Positions 25,001-33,767 of a stretch of 64,000 nucleotides of DNA are shown in pieces. Source of the DNA: Chryseobacterium gambrini (lineage in GTDB: Bacteria > Bacteroidota > Bacteroidia > Flavobacteriales > Weeksellaceae); NCBI RefSeq assembly GCF_900156825.1, contig NZ_FTOV01000005.1:248001-312000 (forward strand), given 5' to 3'. Below the pieces are notes generated by a model. The model did not search any database, was not told the origin of the DNA, and saw only the letters and a list, made by a program, of their open reading frames with translations. Both the position numbers and the translations under genes were made by a program. Positions within the stretch are counted from its first letter, which is position 1, and each line of letters opens with the position of its first letter.

Positions 25001-25330
25001 ATGGGAGAAGTAAATACATTTATACAAAGCGTCCCTCTGAATTATTTCATCATACTTTCATCAGTACTGTTCTGTTTGGGAGTTTTAGGAGTATTACTGA
25101 GAAAAAACGCGATTGTTATTTTGGGTTGTGTAGAGCTTATGCTGAATTCTGTAAACCTTTTACTGGCTGCGTTTTCTGCATACAAAGGTAATGGCGACGG
25201 ACAACTTTTAGTTTTCTTCATTATGGTGGTTGCTGCTGCGGAAGTAGCGGTAGGTCTGGCAATTATTGCTATGCTGTATAGAAATACCCGTTCTGTTGAT
25301 GTAAGTATATTTAATAAATTAAGAGGATAA
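25001..25330 (+). CDS. nuoK: NADH-quinone oxidoreductase subunit K
   Basis: The 109-residue subunit has three transmembrane helices and the conserved buried glutamates in CVELMLNSVNLLL and VAAAEVAVGLAI, which serve in proton transfer. The N-terminus MGEVNTFIQSVPLNYF is of usual type. nuoL follows 2 nt after the stop. Confidence 0.95.
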   Translation: MGEVNTFIQSVPLNYFIILSSVLFCLGVLGVLLRKNAIVILGCVELMLNSVNLLLAAFSAYKGNGDGQLLVFFIMVVAAAEVAVGLAIIAMLYRNTRSVDVSIFNKLRG

Positions 25331-25332
25331 GA

Positions 25333-27246
25333 ATGGAAAATTTAGTGTATGCAATAATACTTTTACCACTTTTAGGTTTTCTTATAAACGGACTTTTCGG
25401 AAAAAATCTTCCAAAAATAGTTGTCGGTAGTTTGGCTACAGCAATGGTTTTTGCATCTTTCTGCATCGCAGTAAGTATTTTCATGAATTTTGATTCTGAA
25501 AGCCAGCCTGTCATTGTAAAAGCTTTTGAATGGTTCAGAGTAAACGGAGTTCAGATTAATTTCGGGTTCCAGATCGATCAGTTATCATTAATGATGGTGA
25601 TGATCATCACAGGGATCGGATCTTTAATTCACCTCTACTCTATCGGATATATGAGCCACGATAAAGGTTTCTATAAGTTTTTCACTTATCTGAATCTGTT
25701 TATCTTCTCTATGTTGTTATTGGTAATGGGAAGCAACTACTTAATCCTGTTCATCGGATGGGAAGGTGTAGGATTGTGTTCTTATCTACTGATCGGATTC
25801 TGGTACACCAACGAAGAGTATGGTAAAGCGGCAAGAAAAGCGTTCATCATGAACAGAATTGGTGATCTTGCTTTATTGATCGGTATTTTCATGTTAGCTT
25901 CACAGACGAATGCTGTAGATTATTTAACAATCAAAGAAAATGCAGGAAAATTTGAATTGGACGGAACGGTAATCATTTTCATTACAACGAGTTTATTTAT
26001 CGGTGCTACCGGTAAATCTGCTCAGGTTCCATTATATACATGGTTGCCGGATGCGATGGCGGGACCTACTCCGGTTTCAGCGTTAATTCACGCCGCAACG
26101 ATGGTAACGGCAGGTATTTATTTAGTGGTAAGATCCAACTTCTTATTCACTTTGGCACCTACCGTTCAGGGAGTAATTTTATTCATCGGATTCTTAACGG
26201 CAGCTTTAGCTGGATTCTACGCGCTTCGTCAGAACGATATTAAAAAAGTACTGGCGTATTCTACCGTTTCCCAGTTAGGATTCATGTTCATCGCTTTAGG
26301 TCTTGGAGCTTATACAACAGCGATGTTCCACGTAATGACACATGCTTTCTTCAAGGCATTATTGTTCTTGGGAGCAGGATCTGTAATCCACGCGATGAGC
26401 AACGAACAGGATATGCGTTTCATGGGAGGTCTGAAAAAGTACATCCCGATCACACACGCTACATTCCTTATCGGAACATTGGCAATCTCAGGATTCCCTT
26501 TGCTTTCAGGGATGATTTCCAAAGACGAAATTTTAGTGGCAGCTTTTGCTAAAAATCCGGTATACTGGGTAATTTTATTTGTTTTAGCGGCTGTTACGGC
26601 TACTTATATGTTCAGATTGTATTATCTTACTTTCCACGGAGAGTTCAGAGGTACAGAAGAACAAAAACACCACTTACACGAAAGCCCTTCGAATATGACA
26701 TTACCATTGATCGTATTGGCTGTTCTTTCTGTTTTGGGTGGATTAATTAACCTTCCTCACTTCATCGGTCACGGTCATTATGCCAAATTAATGGAATGGC
26801 TGAAGCCGGTTCTTACAGAGGAAAGCTTTAAACAAATGGAAGCAACTCTTTCGGGAGTTCCGTTTGGGACTGAAATGATACTTTTAGGAGCAACAGTAGT
26901 AATGTTCTTCTGCGTTTGGTTCCTTGTTAAAAATACTTATGTGAATAAGAAAAAACAGGCATTACCGGAACAGCAGTACACAGGATGGGAAAAACTGTCT
27001 GCTAAAAAATTATACATTGACGAAATTTACAATGCATTAATTGTAAAAACTGTTGAAGGATTAGGACGCGGAGGAAAGATGTTTGATAAAGGTATTCTTG
27101 ATCGTTTTGTGGACTTCGTAGGTGAAGGAGCTGAAGACAGCGGAAAAGCCATGAAACGTATCCAGAACGGAAATGTTGAGAATTACATCTTAATCATGTC
27201 TTTGGCTGTGGGAATTATACTGATTGTTAACTTTATATTACAATAA
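25333..27246 (+). CDS. nuoL: NADH-quinone oxidoreductase subunit L
   Basis: The 637-residue antiporter-like subunit is the distal proton pump and carries the long lateral helix at its C-terminus. Conserved parts include GWEGVGLCSYLLIGFW, KSAQVPLYTWLPDAMAGPTP with the key Lys and Pro, and ALIHAATMVTAGIYLV. The stop overlaps the nuoM ATG by 1 nt. Confidence 0.96.
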   Translation: MENLVYAIILLPLLGFLINGLFGKNLPKIVVGSLATAMVFASFCIAVSIFMNFDSESQPVIVKAFEWFRVNGVQINFGFQIDQLSLMMVMIITGIGSLIHLYSIGYMSHDKGFYKFFTYLNLFIFSMLLLVMGSNYLILFIGWEGVGLCSYLLIGFWYTNEEYGKAARKAFIMNRIGDLALLIGIFMLASQTNAVDYLTIKENAGKFELDGTVIIFITTSLFIGATGKSAQVPLYTWLPDAMAGPTPVSALIHAATMVTAGIYLVVRSNFLFTLAPTVQGVILFIGFLTAALAGFYALRQNDIKKVLAYSTVSQLGFMFIALGLGAYTTAMFHVMTHAFFKALLFLGAGSVIHAMSNEQDMRFMGGLKKYIPITHATFLIGTLAISGFPLLSGMISKDEILVAAFAKNPVYWVILFVLAAVTATYMFRLYYLTFHGEFRGTEEQKHHLHESPSNMTLPLIVLAVLSVLGGLINLPHFIGHGHYAKLMEWLKPVLTEESFKQMEATLSGVPFGTEMILLGATVVMFFCVWFLVKNTYVNKKKQALPEQQYTGWEKLSAKKLYIDEIYNALIVKTVEGLGRGGKMFDKGILDRFVDFVGEGAEDSGKAMKRIQNGNVENYILIMSLAVGIILIVNFILQ

Positions 27247-28739
27247 TGTCTGGTTTATTATTAACACTATTACTATTACCTCTGGTAGGTTCGGGATTAG
27301 TTTTTGCATGGAAAGATAAATCCAGCAAATATTTGGCACTGGGAATTGCGTTGGTACAAATGCTGATTACCTTCTACATCACTGCGGATTTTGATTTTAA
27401 TCCTACGGTAGACAGCGTATTGCAGCACGAGATCAACTATCCTTGGTCACAATTCATGAAGAGCTCTCTTCATTTCGGAATCGATGGAATGAGTCTGCTT
27501 CTTTTATTATTAACCAATATTCTGGCGCCCATCATTATTTTATCTTCATTTAATGAAAATGTAAGCTACAGAAATACATTCTATGGTTTAATTCTGTTAA
27601 TGCAGTTCGGTCTTGTAGGAGTTTTCACTTCGCTGGACGGTTTGCTGTTCTACATTTTCTGGGAAGTTACTTTGATTCCGATCTGGTTTATTGCCGGAAT
27701 CTGGGGTCAGGAAAATAAAAGATTTGAATTCACTACGAAATTCTTCGTTTATACCTTCGTTGGATCATTATTCATGTTAGCAGGATTGATTTATGTATAC
27801 AATCACTCTGCATCTTTTGCGCTGACAGATCTTTATAATGCCCAGTTAAACGAAACACAACAAACCGTTGTATTCTGGTTTATCTTCTTTGCTTTTGCAG
27901 TGAAATTGCCGGTTTTCCCTTTCCACACGTGGCAGCCGGATACGTATACCTATTCGCCAACACAAGGTTCCATGCTTTTATCAGGGATCATGCTGAAAAT
28001 GGCGATCTATGGAGTTATGCGTTATTTATTACCAATCACTCCCCTTCCGATTGCAGGAATTTCAGGACAGATTGTGATCATTTTAGCTATTGTGGGAATT
28101 GTTCACGGAGCTTTAATCGCGATCATCCAGACTGATATGAAAAGAATTATTGCATATTCTTCTTTCTCTCACGTTGGATTAATGGTGGCAGGTATTTTTG
28201 CTTCAGCCGTAATAACCTTAAGAGGAAACTTCAATATCGAAGGAGCTGAAGGAGCTTTGGTACAGACTTTTGCTCACGGTATTAACGTTGTAGGTCTGTT
28301 CTACTGCTGTGATATTTTATACAAAAGATTTAAATCAAGAGACATCAGACAGATGGGAGGTTTGGCGAAAGTTGCTCCTAAGTTTGCCGTATTGTTCTTG
28401 ATCATTATATTAGGTTCAATGGGAGTTCCATTGACCAATGGATTCATCGGGGAATTTATCCTGTTGAAATCGGTATATGATTTTAACGGATTGGCAGCAG
28501 TAATTGCAGGTCTTACCGTAATCCTTTGTGCTGTCTATTTATTGAGATTCTACGGAAAAGCAATGTTCGGACAGGGTGATGAAGCTGTTTTAAGCACAGT
28601 AAAAGATCTTTCTGCAGTAGAATTCTCTGTATTGGCAAGTTTAGCGGTTTTTGTGATTGTATTTGGTATTTTCCCACAACCGATAATCGAAATGGTGAAT
28701 AGTTCGTTGAAGTTTATCTACCAATCAATGGTAAGCTAA
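27246..28739 (+). CDS. nuoM: NADH-quinone oxidoreductase subunit M
   Basis: The 497-residue antiporter-like subunit has about 14 helices. Typical segments are FYIFWEVTLIPIWFIAGIWG with the key Glu, VKLPVFPFHTWQPDTYTYSP and IIAYSSFSHVGLMVAGIF. It forms the middle proton channel of the membrane arm. Confidence 0.95.
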   Translation: MSGLLLTLLLLPLVGSGLVFAWKDKSSKYLALGIALVQMLITFYITADFDFNPTVDSVLQHEINYPWSQFMKSSLHFGIDGMSLLLLLLTNILAPIIILSSFNENVSYRNTFYGLILLMQFGLVGVFTSLDGLLFYIFWEVTLIPIWFIAGIWGQENKRFEFTTKFFVYTFVGSLFMLAGLIYVYNHSASFALTDLYNAQLNETQQTVVFWFIFFAFAVKLPVFPFHTWQPDTYTYSPTQGSMLLSGIMLKMAIYGVMRYLLPITPLPIAGISGQIVIILAIVGIVHGALIAIIQTDMKRIIAYSSFSHVGLMVAGIFASAVITLRGNFNIEGAEGALVQTFAHGINVVGLFYCCDILYKRFKSRDIRQMGGLAKVAPKFAVLFLIIILGSMGVPLTNGFIGEFILLKSVYDFNGLAAVIAGLTVILCAVYLLRFYGKAMFGQGDEAVLSTVKDLSAVEFSVLASLAVFVIVFGIFPQPIIEMVNSSLKFIYQSMVS

Positions 28740-28755
28740 TTTGATATTTTAAGAA

Positions 28756-30141
28756 ATGAGTGTTTTAATTATTGTTTTCCTAACGGCAGTTGTTGCGTTA
28801 TTTTCAGGAGTTTTTGAACAAGGGAAATTCGCAAGATACATTGGGATTTTGGGATTAATCATCGCATTATGGGTAAGTTTCATGCCGGAATGTGCTTTCT
28901 TCGGACAGTACAAACATATGTATGACTACACCGCCAATACTGCGCTATTCACAAAAATATCAATCGTAACGACATTATTGTTGTTCTTTCTGGGCGGTTT
29001 TGCATTCAGCAACCACAGAAGCCACCAGTCTGAACTGTATGCTTTAATGCTTTTCGCTCTTTGTGGCGGGATTATCCTTTTCGGATATCAGAATATGGTA
29101 ACGCTGTTCTTAGGAGTTGAAATCCTTTCTATTCCTTTATATGTAATGGCGGGAGCTAACAAAACAGATCTGAGATCCAACGAAGCTTCCATCAAGTATT
29201 TCCTGATGGGTGCATTCGCAACAGGTTTCCTGTTATTCGGGATCGCATTTATCTACGGAAGTGTAGGAAGTTTCGATTTATATAAAATTCAGGACTTCGG
29301 AGTTTCAAACCCGAAAGATGTGATGTTCATCTTAGGTGTTCTTCTGATTCTTTGTGCATTGGCATTTAAAGTTGCTTTAGCACCTTTCCATATGTGGAGT
29401 CCGGATGTTTATTACGGAGCCCCTTCATTAATCACGGCTTTCATGGCGAGTGTGGTAAAAATCTCAGGATTTTTCGCATTATTCAGATTAATGACGATAG
29501 GATTTGGCGGAGTTACAGAAAACTGGATTAATGTTTTCGGAGTATTTTTAATCATCACATTGCTTTTGGCAAACGTTATGGGATTGGCTCAGACAAATGC
29601 GAAAAGAATGTTGGCATACTCTTCAGTTTCTCACGCAGGATACATCGGTTTGGTATTCTTCGGAATGACAAGTCTTTCTACTTATAATTTAGCCTTCTAT
29701 TTATTTGCATACGCTTTGGCTACAGTGGGAGTTTTCATGTGTCTGATTTATGTTGAAAAACTGAAAAGAGAAACCTCTTTCGGAGCGTTTAAAGGATTGG
29801 CAAAAACAGAACCTTTATTGGCAACGACTGCATCAGTTTCCATGCTTTCAATGGCAGGAATTCCTTTAACCGCAGGTTTCATGGGGAAATTCTCTTTATT
29901 TTCTCAGGCGATGAATTCTCAGCACGGAGTTTTCCTTGTTTTGATCGCTGTTTTAGGTTCAGCCGTTTCCATTGCTTATTATTTAAGACTGATTATTTCT
30001 ATGTTCTTCTTCAAAGAAAGTACATTTAAATCTTCAGAAAAAGTAACGATCACGTACAACATCGTAGGAGTATTTGTTATTGCTTCAATCGTTGTTCTGG
30101 GAGTTTTCCCTGATCTGTTTGCAAGACTTTTCGGATTATAA
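28756..30141 (+). CDS. nuoN: NADH-quinone oxidoreductase subunit N
   Basis: The 461-residue antiporter-like subunit is the last of the operon. Conserved parts are LFLGVEILSIPLYVMAG, FKVALAPFHMWSPDVYYGAP and RMLAYSSVSHAGYIGLVFFG. It lies 16 nt after nuoM and is followed by a strong terminator, which closes the operon. Confidence 0.95.
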   Translation: MSVLIIVFLTAVVALFSGVFEQGKFARYIGILGLIIALWVSFMPECAFFGQYKHMYDYTANTALFTKISIVTTLLLFFLGGFAFSNHRSHQSELYALMLFALCGGIILFGYQNMVTLFLGVEILSIPLYVMAGANKTDLRSNEASIKYFLMGAFATGFLLFGIAFIYGSVGSFDLYKIQDFGVSNPKDVMFILGVLLILCALAFKVALAPFHMWSPDVYYGAPSLITAFMASVVKISGFFALFRLMTIGFGGVTENWINVFGVFLIITLLLANVMGLAQTNAKRMLAYSSVSHAGYIGLVFFGMTSLSTYNLAFYLFAYALATVGVFMCLIYVEKLKRETSFGAFKGLAKTEPLLATTASVSMLSMAGIPLTAGFMGKFSLFSQAMNSQHGVFLVLIAVLGSAVSIAYYLRLIISMFFFKESTFKSSEKVTITYNIVGVFVIASIVVLGVFPDLFARLFGL

Positions 30142-30161
30142 AAAATCTTATTAAAATAGAG

Positions 30162-30192
30162 AACCACAACCTTTAAGTTGTGGTTTTTTTTT
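30162..30192 (+). terminator. Terminator of the nuo operon
   Basis: AACCACAAC (30162-30170) pairs with GTTGTGGTT (30177-30185) around CTTTAA and runs into a long T tract. Confidence 0.92.
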
Positions 30193-30217
30193 ACCTTTAC
30201 TCTAAATTTCAGTTTTT

Positions 30218-32521
30218 GTGTCACAGCTATATAAAAAAGACACTCCATTTCAGGTTTTTATTTCATTCAAAAAGTATTTGGATGTGTTGGAACACATTCG
30301 GTACAACGACCGTCTGGAATACCGCGCCAATTATGCTGAATCTCTAATTGAGAAAACCAAAAATTTCAGCGAATTCCGCGAGGGATTTCAGGAAGTATCT
30401 TTTCTGGAAAAAAACGAAGACCTCATCAAGCTTTTGCTTGCAGACCTCTTCCCTACCGGACTTACAAACAACGAAATAAAAGCGGCAAGCGTTCCGGTTT
30501 CCAATATCACCTTTAATTATACAGACCGTTTTAAAGCCATCTTAAAAGATGCGGGAAAAGACTTTGAAATCGAGATGCGTGATATTGATGACGACGAATT
30601 TTATGTATTCTGCTGCTGTCTTATTTTACAGAGCTATTTTAAAAAAGACATCAAAAGTACCATTCCTTTTTATTATGACATTCCCAATGCGCAGGGAATC
30701 ATGAAGCACTATAAAATTACCGTGAATGCAGATTTCACGGAAATCTATCCGGCTGAAGGAACAAAAATACCTTCGGATGAAATTCTGGATATTTTGCTGG
30801 AAAACTTAGACGATTTTAAGCTCTGGAGAAAATATTTCCCTCCGGAATCATGGATCTTAAAAGGTTTTACCATTATTTCTCTGGTAGACTGCACTACAGA
30901 AATAGCCCTGTCTGATCTGAAATCTACCATGATTGAAGTAGATACAGAAAATTTCTCGCAGGATAAAAACCTTATTGAAATATTTAAATCTTACTTTGAT
31001 ATTGCAGAGCTGAATTTTGGTTTGATGCTTTACAATAAGAAAGAACAGCGGCTGGAAAAAATGCCGGTGTATGAAAATATTTTCACCAATCATATTCTGA
31101 ACTTCTGGATCAATGCCATAGACGAAAACACCAGGAAAAGTACAATCATCAATCTGCATTACAATCCGAAGCCTATTGTCATCTCAAACCTCAACCATCT
31201 AGATGAAGAGGCGAAAGCAAAACCTTCGTTCAGCATTTTAAAGGAAAATAACATCAACAGCTTTATGGTTATTCCGATTGTGAAAGACAATGAGCTTTTG
31301 GCTATTATGGAATTTACCTCCCCCATTCCGAACAGTTTCAACGGTCTGAAACTGAAAAAAATGGAATCGTTCAGCAACATGATTATTTTCTCGCTGAGCC
31401 GATTCAGTTTTGAAAAAAATTATCAGATCGAGGCGATCATTCAGCGTGAATATACAACGATTCACGACAGCGTGGTCTGGAAATTCAGAAACGAAGCCGA
31501 AAAATATTTCAATGCTTCGCTTGGCAATAAAATATATTCTTTAAAAGAGATTTCATTTAAAAATCTTACTCCGCTCTTTGGCTTTTCAGACATCCGTTCT
31601 TCTTCGGAAAAAAGGTATAATCTGATGCTCGAAGACCTCAACCAACAGATTGATGGTCTTCACGAGATTTTTAATCTAACCCATTCAGATTCGGAAAAGT
31701 TTTTACTGGCTTTAGATATTTTTGAAAATGAACTCAACAATGAAATAAAAGCGGATACCGAACAACGGTTCCAGCGATTGGTAAGAGAAGAAATTCATCC
31801 TTATCTTCAGGCTAAACTGGAAGTAAAATCCTCCAGTGAAGTAAAGGCAAAAATAAAAGATTATTTTGCACAGGTTTTTAGCCAGACCGATCTCTTTTAC
31901 ACCAACAGGAAAAGTCTGGATGATTCGATAACCTTGGTCAACAGAAAACTGGCGGATGTTCTGGATGAAGCCCAGATACAGGCACAGCAGATTTTTCCGC
32001 ACTATTACGAACGGTTTAAATCAGACGGGGTGGAGCATAATTTGTACACCGGACAAAACATTGCGCCCGATCTTCATTACCATTCAAAAATTGTTAACAA
32101 ACTTCGTTACTGGCAGTTAAAGACAATCTGCAATATGGAAATTGAATTCAGGAATTTCAAAAAAGATCTTCCGGTGTGTCTTGATATTGCCTCGCTGATT
32201 TTTGTGTATAACGAAAAAATAGATATCCGCTTCAGAATGGATGAAAAACGTTTTGATGTAGACGGAGCCTATAACTCGTACTATGAAATCATTAAAAAAC
32301 GGCTCGATAAAGCGCACGTAAAAGATTCAGACGACAGAATTACCTGTCCCGGAAAAATAACCATCGTTTATTTCGGGATGGAAAACCAGAGAGAATATCT
32401 GGATTACATCAATAAGTTACAAAAGAAAGGAGTTCTCCAGAACGACATTGAATTCTTAAAAGTAGAAGACTTGCAGGGAATTACAGGACTTTTAGCATTA
32501 AGAGTTTCATTAGCACAATAA
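30218..32521 (+). CDS. Large GAF-domain-like protein of unknown function
   Basis: The 767-residue cytoplasmic protein has no signal peptide or membrane segment. It starts at GTG (SQLYKKDTPFQVFISF); no nearby upstream ATG is in frame. The middle part (about 310-400) resembles a GAF sensor domain: IVISNLNHLDEE, NNINSFMVIPIVKDNELLAIMEFTSP, LKKMESFSNMIIFSL. The flanking regions are helical with long charged stretches and a C-terminal YFGMENQREYLDYINKLQ. Proteins of this size and kind are common in Flavobacteriia but poorly described. It lies alone between two terminators. Confidence 0.65.
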   Translation: MSQLYKKDTPFQVFISFKKYLDVLEHIRYNDRLEYRANYAESLIEKTKNFSEFREGFQEVSFLEKNEDLIKLLLADLFPTGLTNNEIKAASVPVSNITFNYTDRFKAILKDAGKDFEIEMRDIDDDEFYVFCCCLILQSYFKKDIKSTIPFYYDIPNAQGIMKHYKITVNADFTEIYPAEGTKIPSDEILDILLENLDDFKLWRKYFPPESWILKGFTIISLVDCTTEIALSDLKSTMIEVDTENFSQDKNLIEIFKSYFDIAELNFGLMLYNKKEQRLEKMPVYENIFTNHILNFWINAIDENTRKSTIINLHYNPKPIVISNLNHLDEEAKAKPSFSILKENNINSFMVIPIVKDNELLAIMEFTSPIPNSFNGLKLKKMESFSNMIIFSLSRFSFEKNYQIEAIIQREYTTIHDSVVWKFRNEAEKYFNASLGNKIYSLKEISFKNLTPLFGFSDIRSSSEKRYNLMLEDLNQQIDGLHEIFNLTHSDSEKFLLALDIFENELNNEIKADTEQRFQRLVREEIHPYLQAKLEVKSSSEVKAKIKDYFAQVFSQTDLFYTNRKSLDDSITLVNRKLADVLDEAQIQAQQIFPHYYERFKSDGVEHNLYTGQNIAPDLHYHSKIVNKLRYWQLKTICNMEIEFRNFKKDLPVCLDIASLIFVYNEKIDIRFRMDEKRFDVDGAYNSYYEIIKKRLDKAHVKDSDDRITCPGKITIVYFGMENQREYLDYINKLQKKGVLQNDIEFLKVEDLQGITGLLALRVSLAQ

Positions 32522-32523
32522 AA

Positions 32524-32547
32524 AAGCTCATCCGGTCGGGTGAGCTT
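32524..32547. terminator. Bidirectional terminator between convergent genes
   Basis: AAGCTCATCC (32524-32533) pairs with GGGTGAGCTT (32538-32547) around GGTC, allowing one G-T pair. It serves the GAF-like gene and the convergent HD-PycTM gene. Confidence 0.85.
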
Positions 32548-32568
32548 CTTCATTTGTTTCGTATTTAT

Positions 32569-33744
32569 CTAAAGACTTAAAAACGCATATCCGAAAGACA
32601 AAACAGAAATTACAATTCCTGCCATAAATATCTTGTATGTAATGGATAAAAGCCTGTATTTTCTGTCTAAAACCTTTCCTAGGAAATACAAATCTTTCAC
32701 CATAGAATCATAGATATAATCGCGGTCTTTGATGAGAACATTCATTGCATTCTGATAATCATCAAAAATCATCCTGTTGAAATTTCCGAAGAATAAAAGA
32801 TTCACCTTTCTGTCGGCAACATCCTGTAAGCTGAATTTTGCTTTTGTTACATTCGGTTTTGTGGATAAGATCGCAAAAATGATGGTAAGAACCGCAGATA
32901 AAAGCAGGATAAAACTTGGAATAATCAAATGCGAATTCTTAGGCGTATCCAGCTTCGGAACCAGAACGGAAAGACAAACCGAGATGATGATCGCATTTAC
33001 AGAAAGAAGAATATTCGCTTTGCTGTCGGCAATATCACTCAGCCTTGTATGATTGCTTAACGTAACTCTGAACAGCGTATCTACACTTCTGTCGGATTTC
33101 GGCTCTTTTTCTTTCGACTTTTTATTTTCAGAACTTTCTTTTTTATCCTCGTCTTTTTCCAACTTCTTTTCAATTTTTTTAATGTTTTTCTCCTTCAGAG
33201 GCTGCCATTCTTTTTTTGCATACTCTGTGTAGAACTGATGCTTATTTTTAAGCATATCCAGATTTCCTGCATTCCATTCGTCGTTAGAATAGCAGCGTAC
33301 ATTCGTAAGCTCCCATTCTTTCCTCAATGCATCGGAAATATCGTTATAATCGTGGCTTGCAAAATGGCTGCAGTCTGCATCTTTCACTATTTTTTCCAGA
33401 AGATTCTGCGGAACGTACGTTATTTTGGTTGCCAAAATAAGCTTCGAAACATCCTCGATATAGCTTTCCGGATAATTTTCCTGCTGCAGAAAATTTTTCA
33501 TAATCTTTACACCTGCCTCTTCATGATTTTTGGCACACTCTATGTAACCAGTATCATGAAACCAAAGAGCCAGAATCACTTTTTCCTGATCTTCTTCAGA
33601 AAGAGGAGTGCTTCTGAGAATTTCTTCGGCCTTATTTACCGTGAAGGTAGTATGTATAAAATTATGATAAGAATATACTGAAGATAGTTTATCTTTGAAT
33701 AAGGTTTCGACATAGTCTTTTGCTTTTTGTAAAATATTCATCAT
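32569..33744 (-). CDS. HD hydrolase fused to a Pycsar-effector-like membrane domain
   Basis: The 391-residue protein has two parts. Residues 1-185 are an HD phosphohydrolase: H27 and H31 (YHNFIHT), H63-D64 (WFHDTGY), H74, and KDADCSHF at 121-128. A highly charged linker (about 186-220) follows. Residues 221-391 look like the PycTM/DUF5706 effector domain: TLSNHTRLSDIADSKANILL leads into TM1 (about 246-263), then TM2 (273-293), an amphipathic region with DRKVNLLFFGNFN, and TM3 (370-390). In Pycsar immunity such membrane domains answer cyclic pyrimidine nucleotides. No cyclase gene is visible here. The domain call is from memory of the family, and an immune function is unproven. Confidence 0.75.
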   Translation of the reverse strand: MMNILQKAKDYVETLFKDKLSSVYSYHNFIHTTFTVNKAEEILRSTPLSEEDQEKVILALWFHDTGYIECAKNHEEAGVKIMKNFLQQENYPESYIEDVSKLILATKITYVPQNLLEKIVKDADCSHFASHDYNDISDALRKEWELTNVRCYSNDEWNAGNLDMLKNKHQFYTEYAKKEWQPLKEKNIKKIEKKLEKDEDKKESSENKKSKEKEPKSDRSVDTLFRVTLSNHTRLSDIADSKANILLSVNAIIISVCLSVLVPKLDTPKNSHLIIPSFILLLSAVLTIIFAILSTKPNVTKAKFSLQDVADRKVNLLFFGNFNRMIFDDYQNAMNVLIKDRDYIYDSMVKDLYFLGKVLDRKYRLLSITYKIFMAGIVISVLSFGYAFLSL

Positions 33745-33767
33745 CGAAATTTTATTAATGTAAATTT

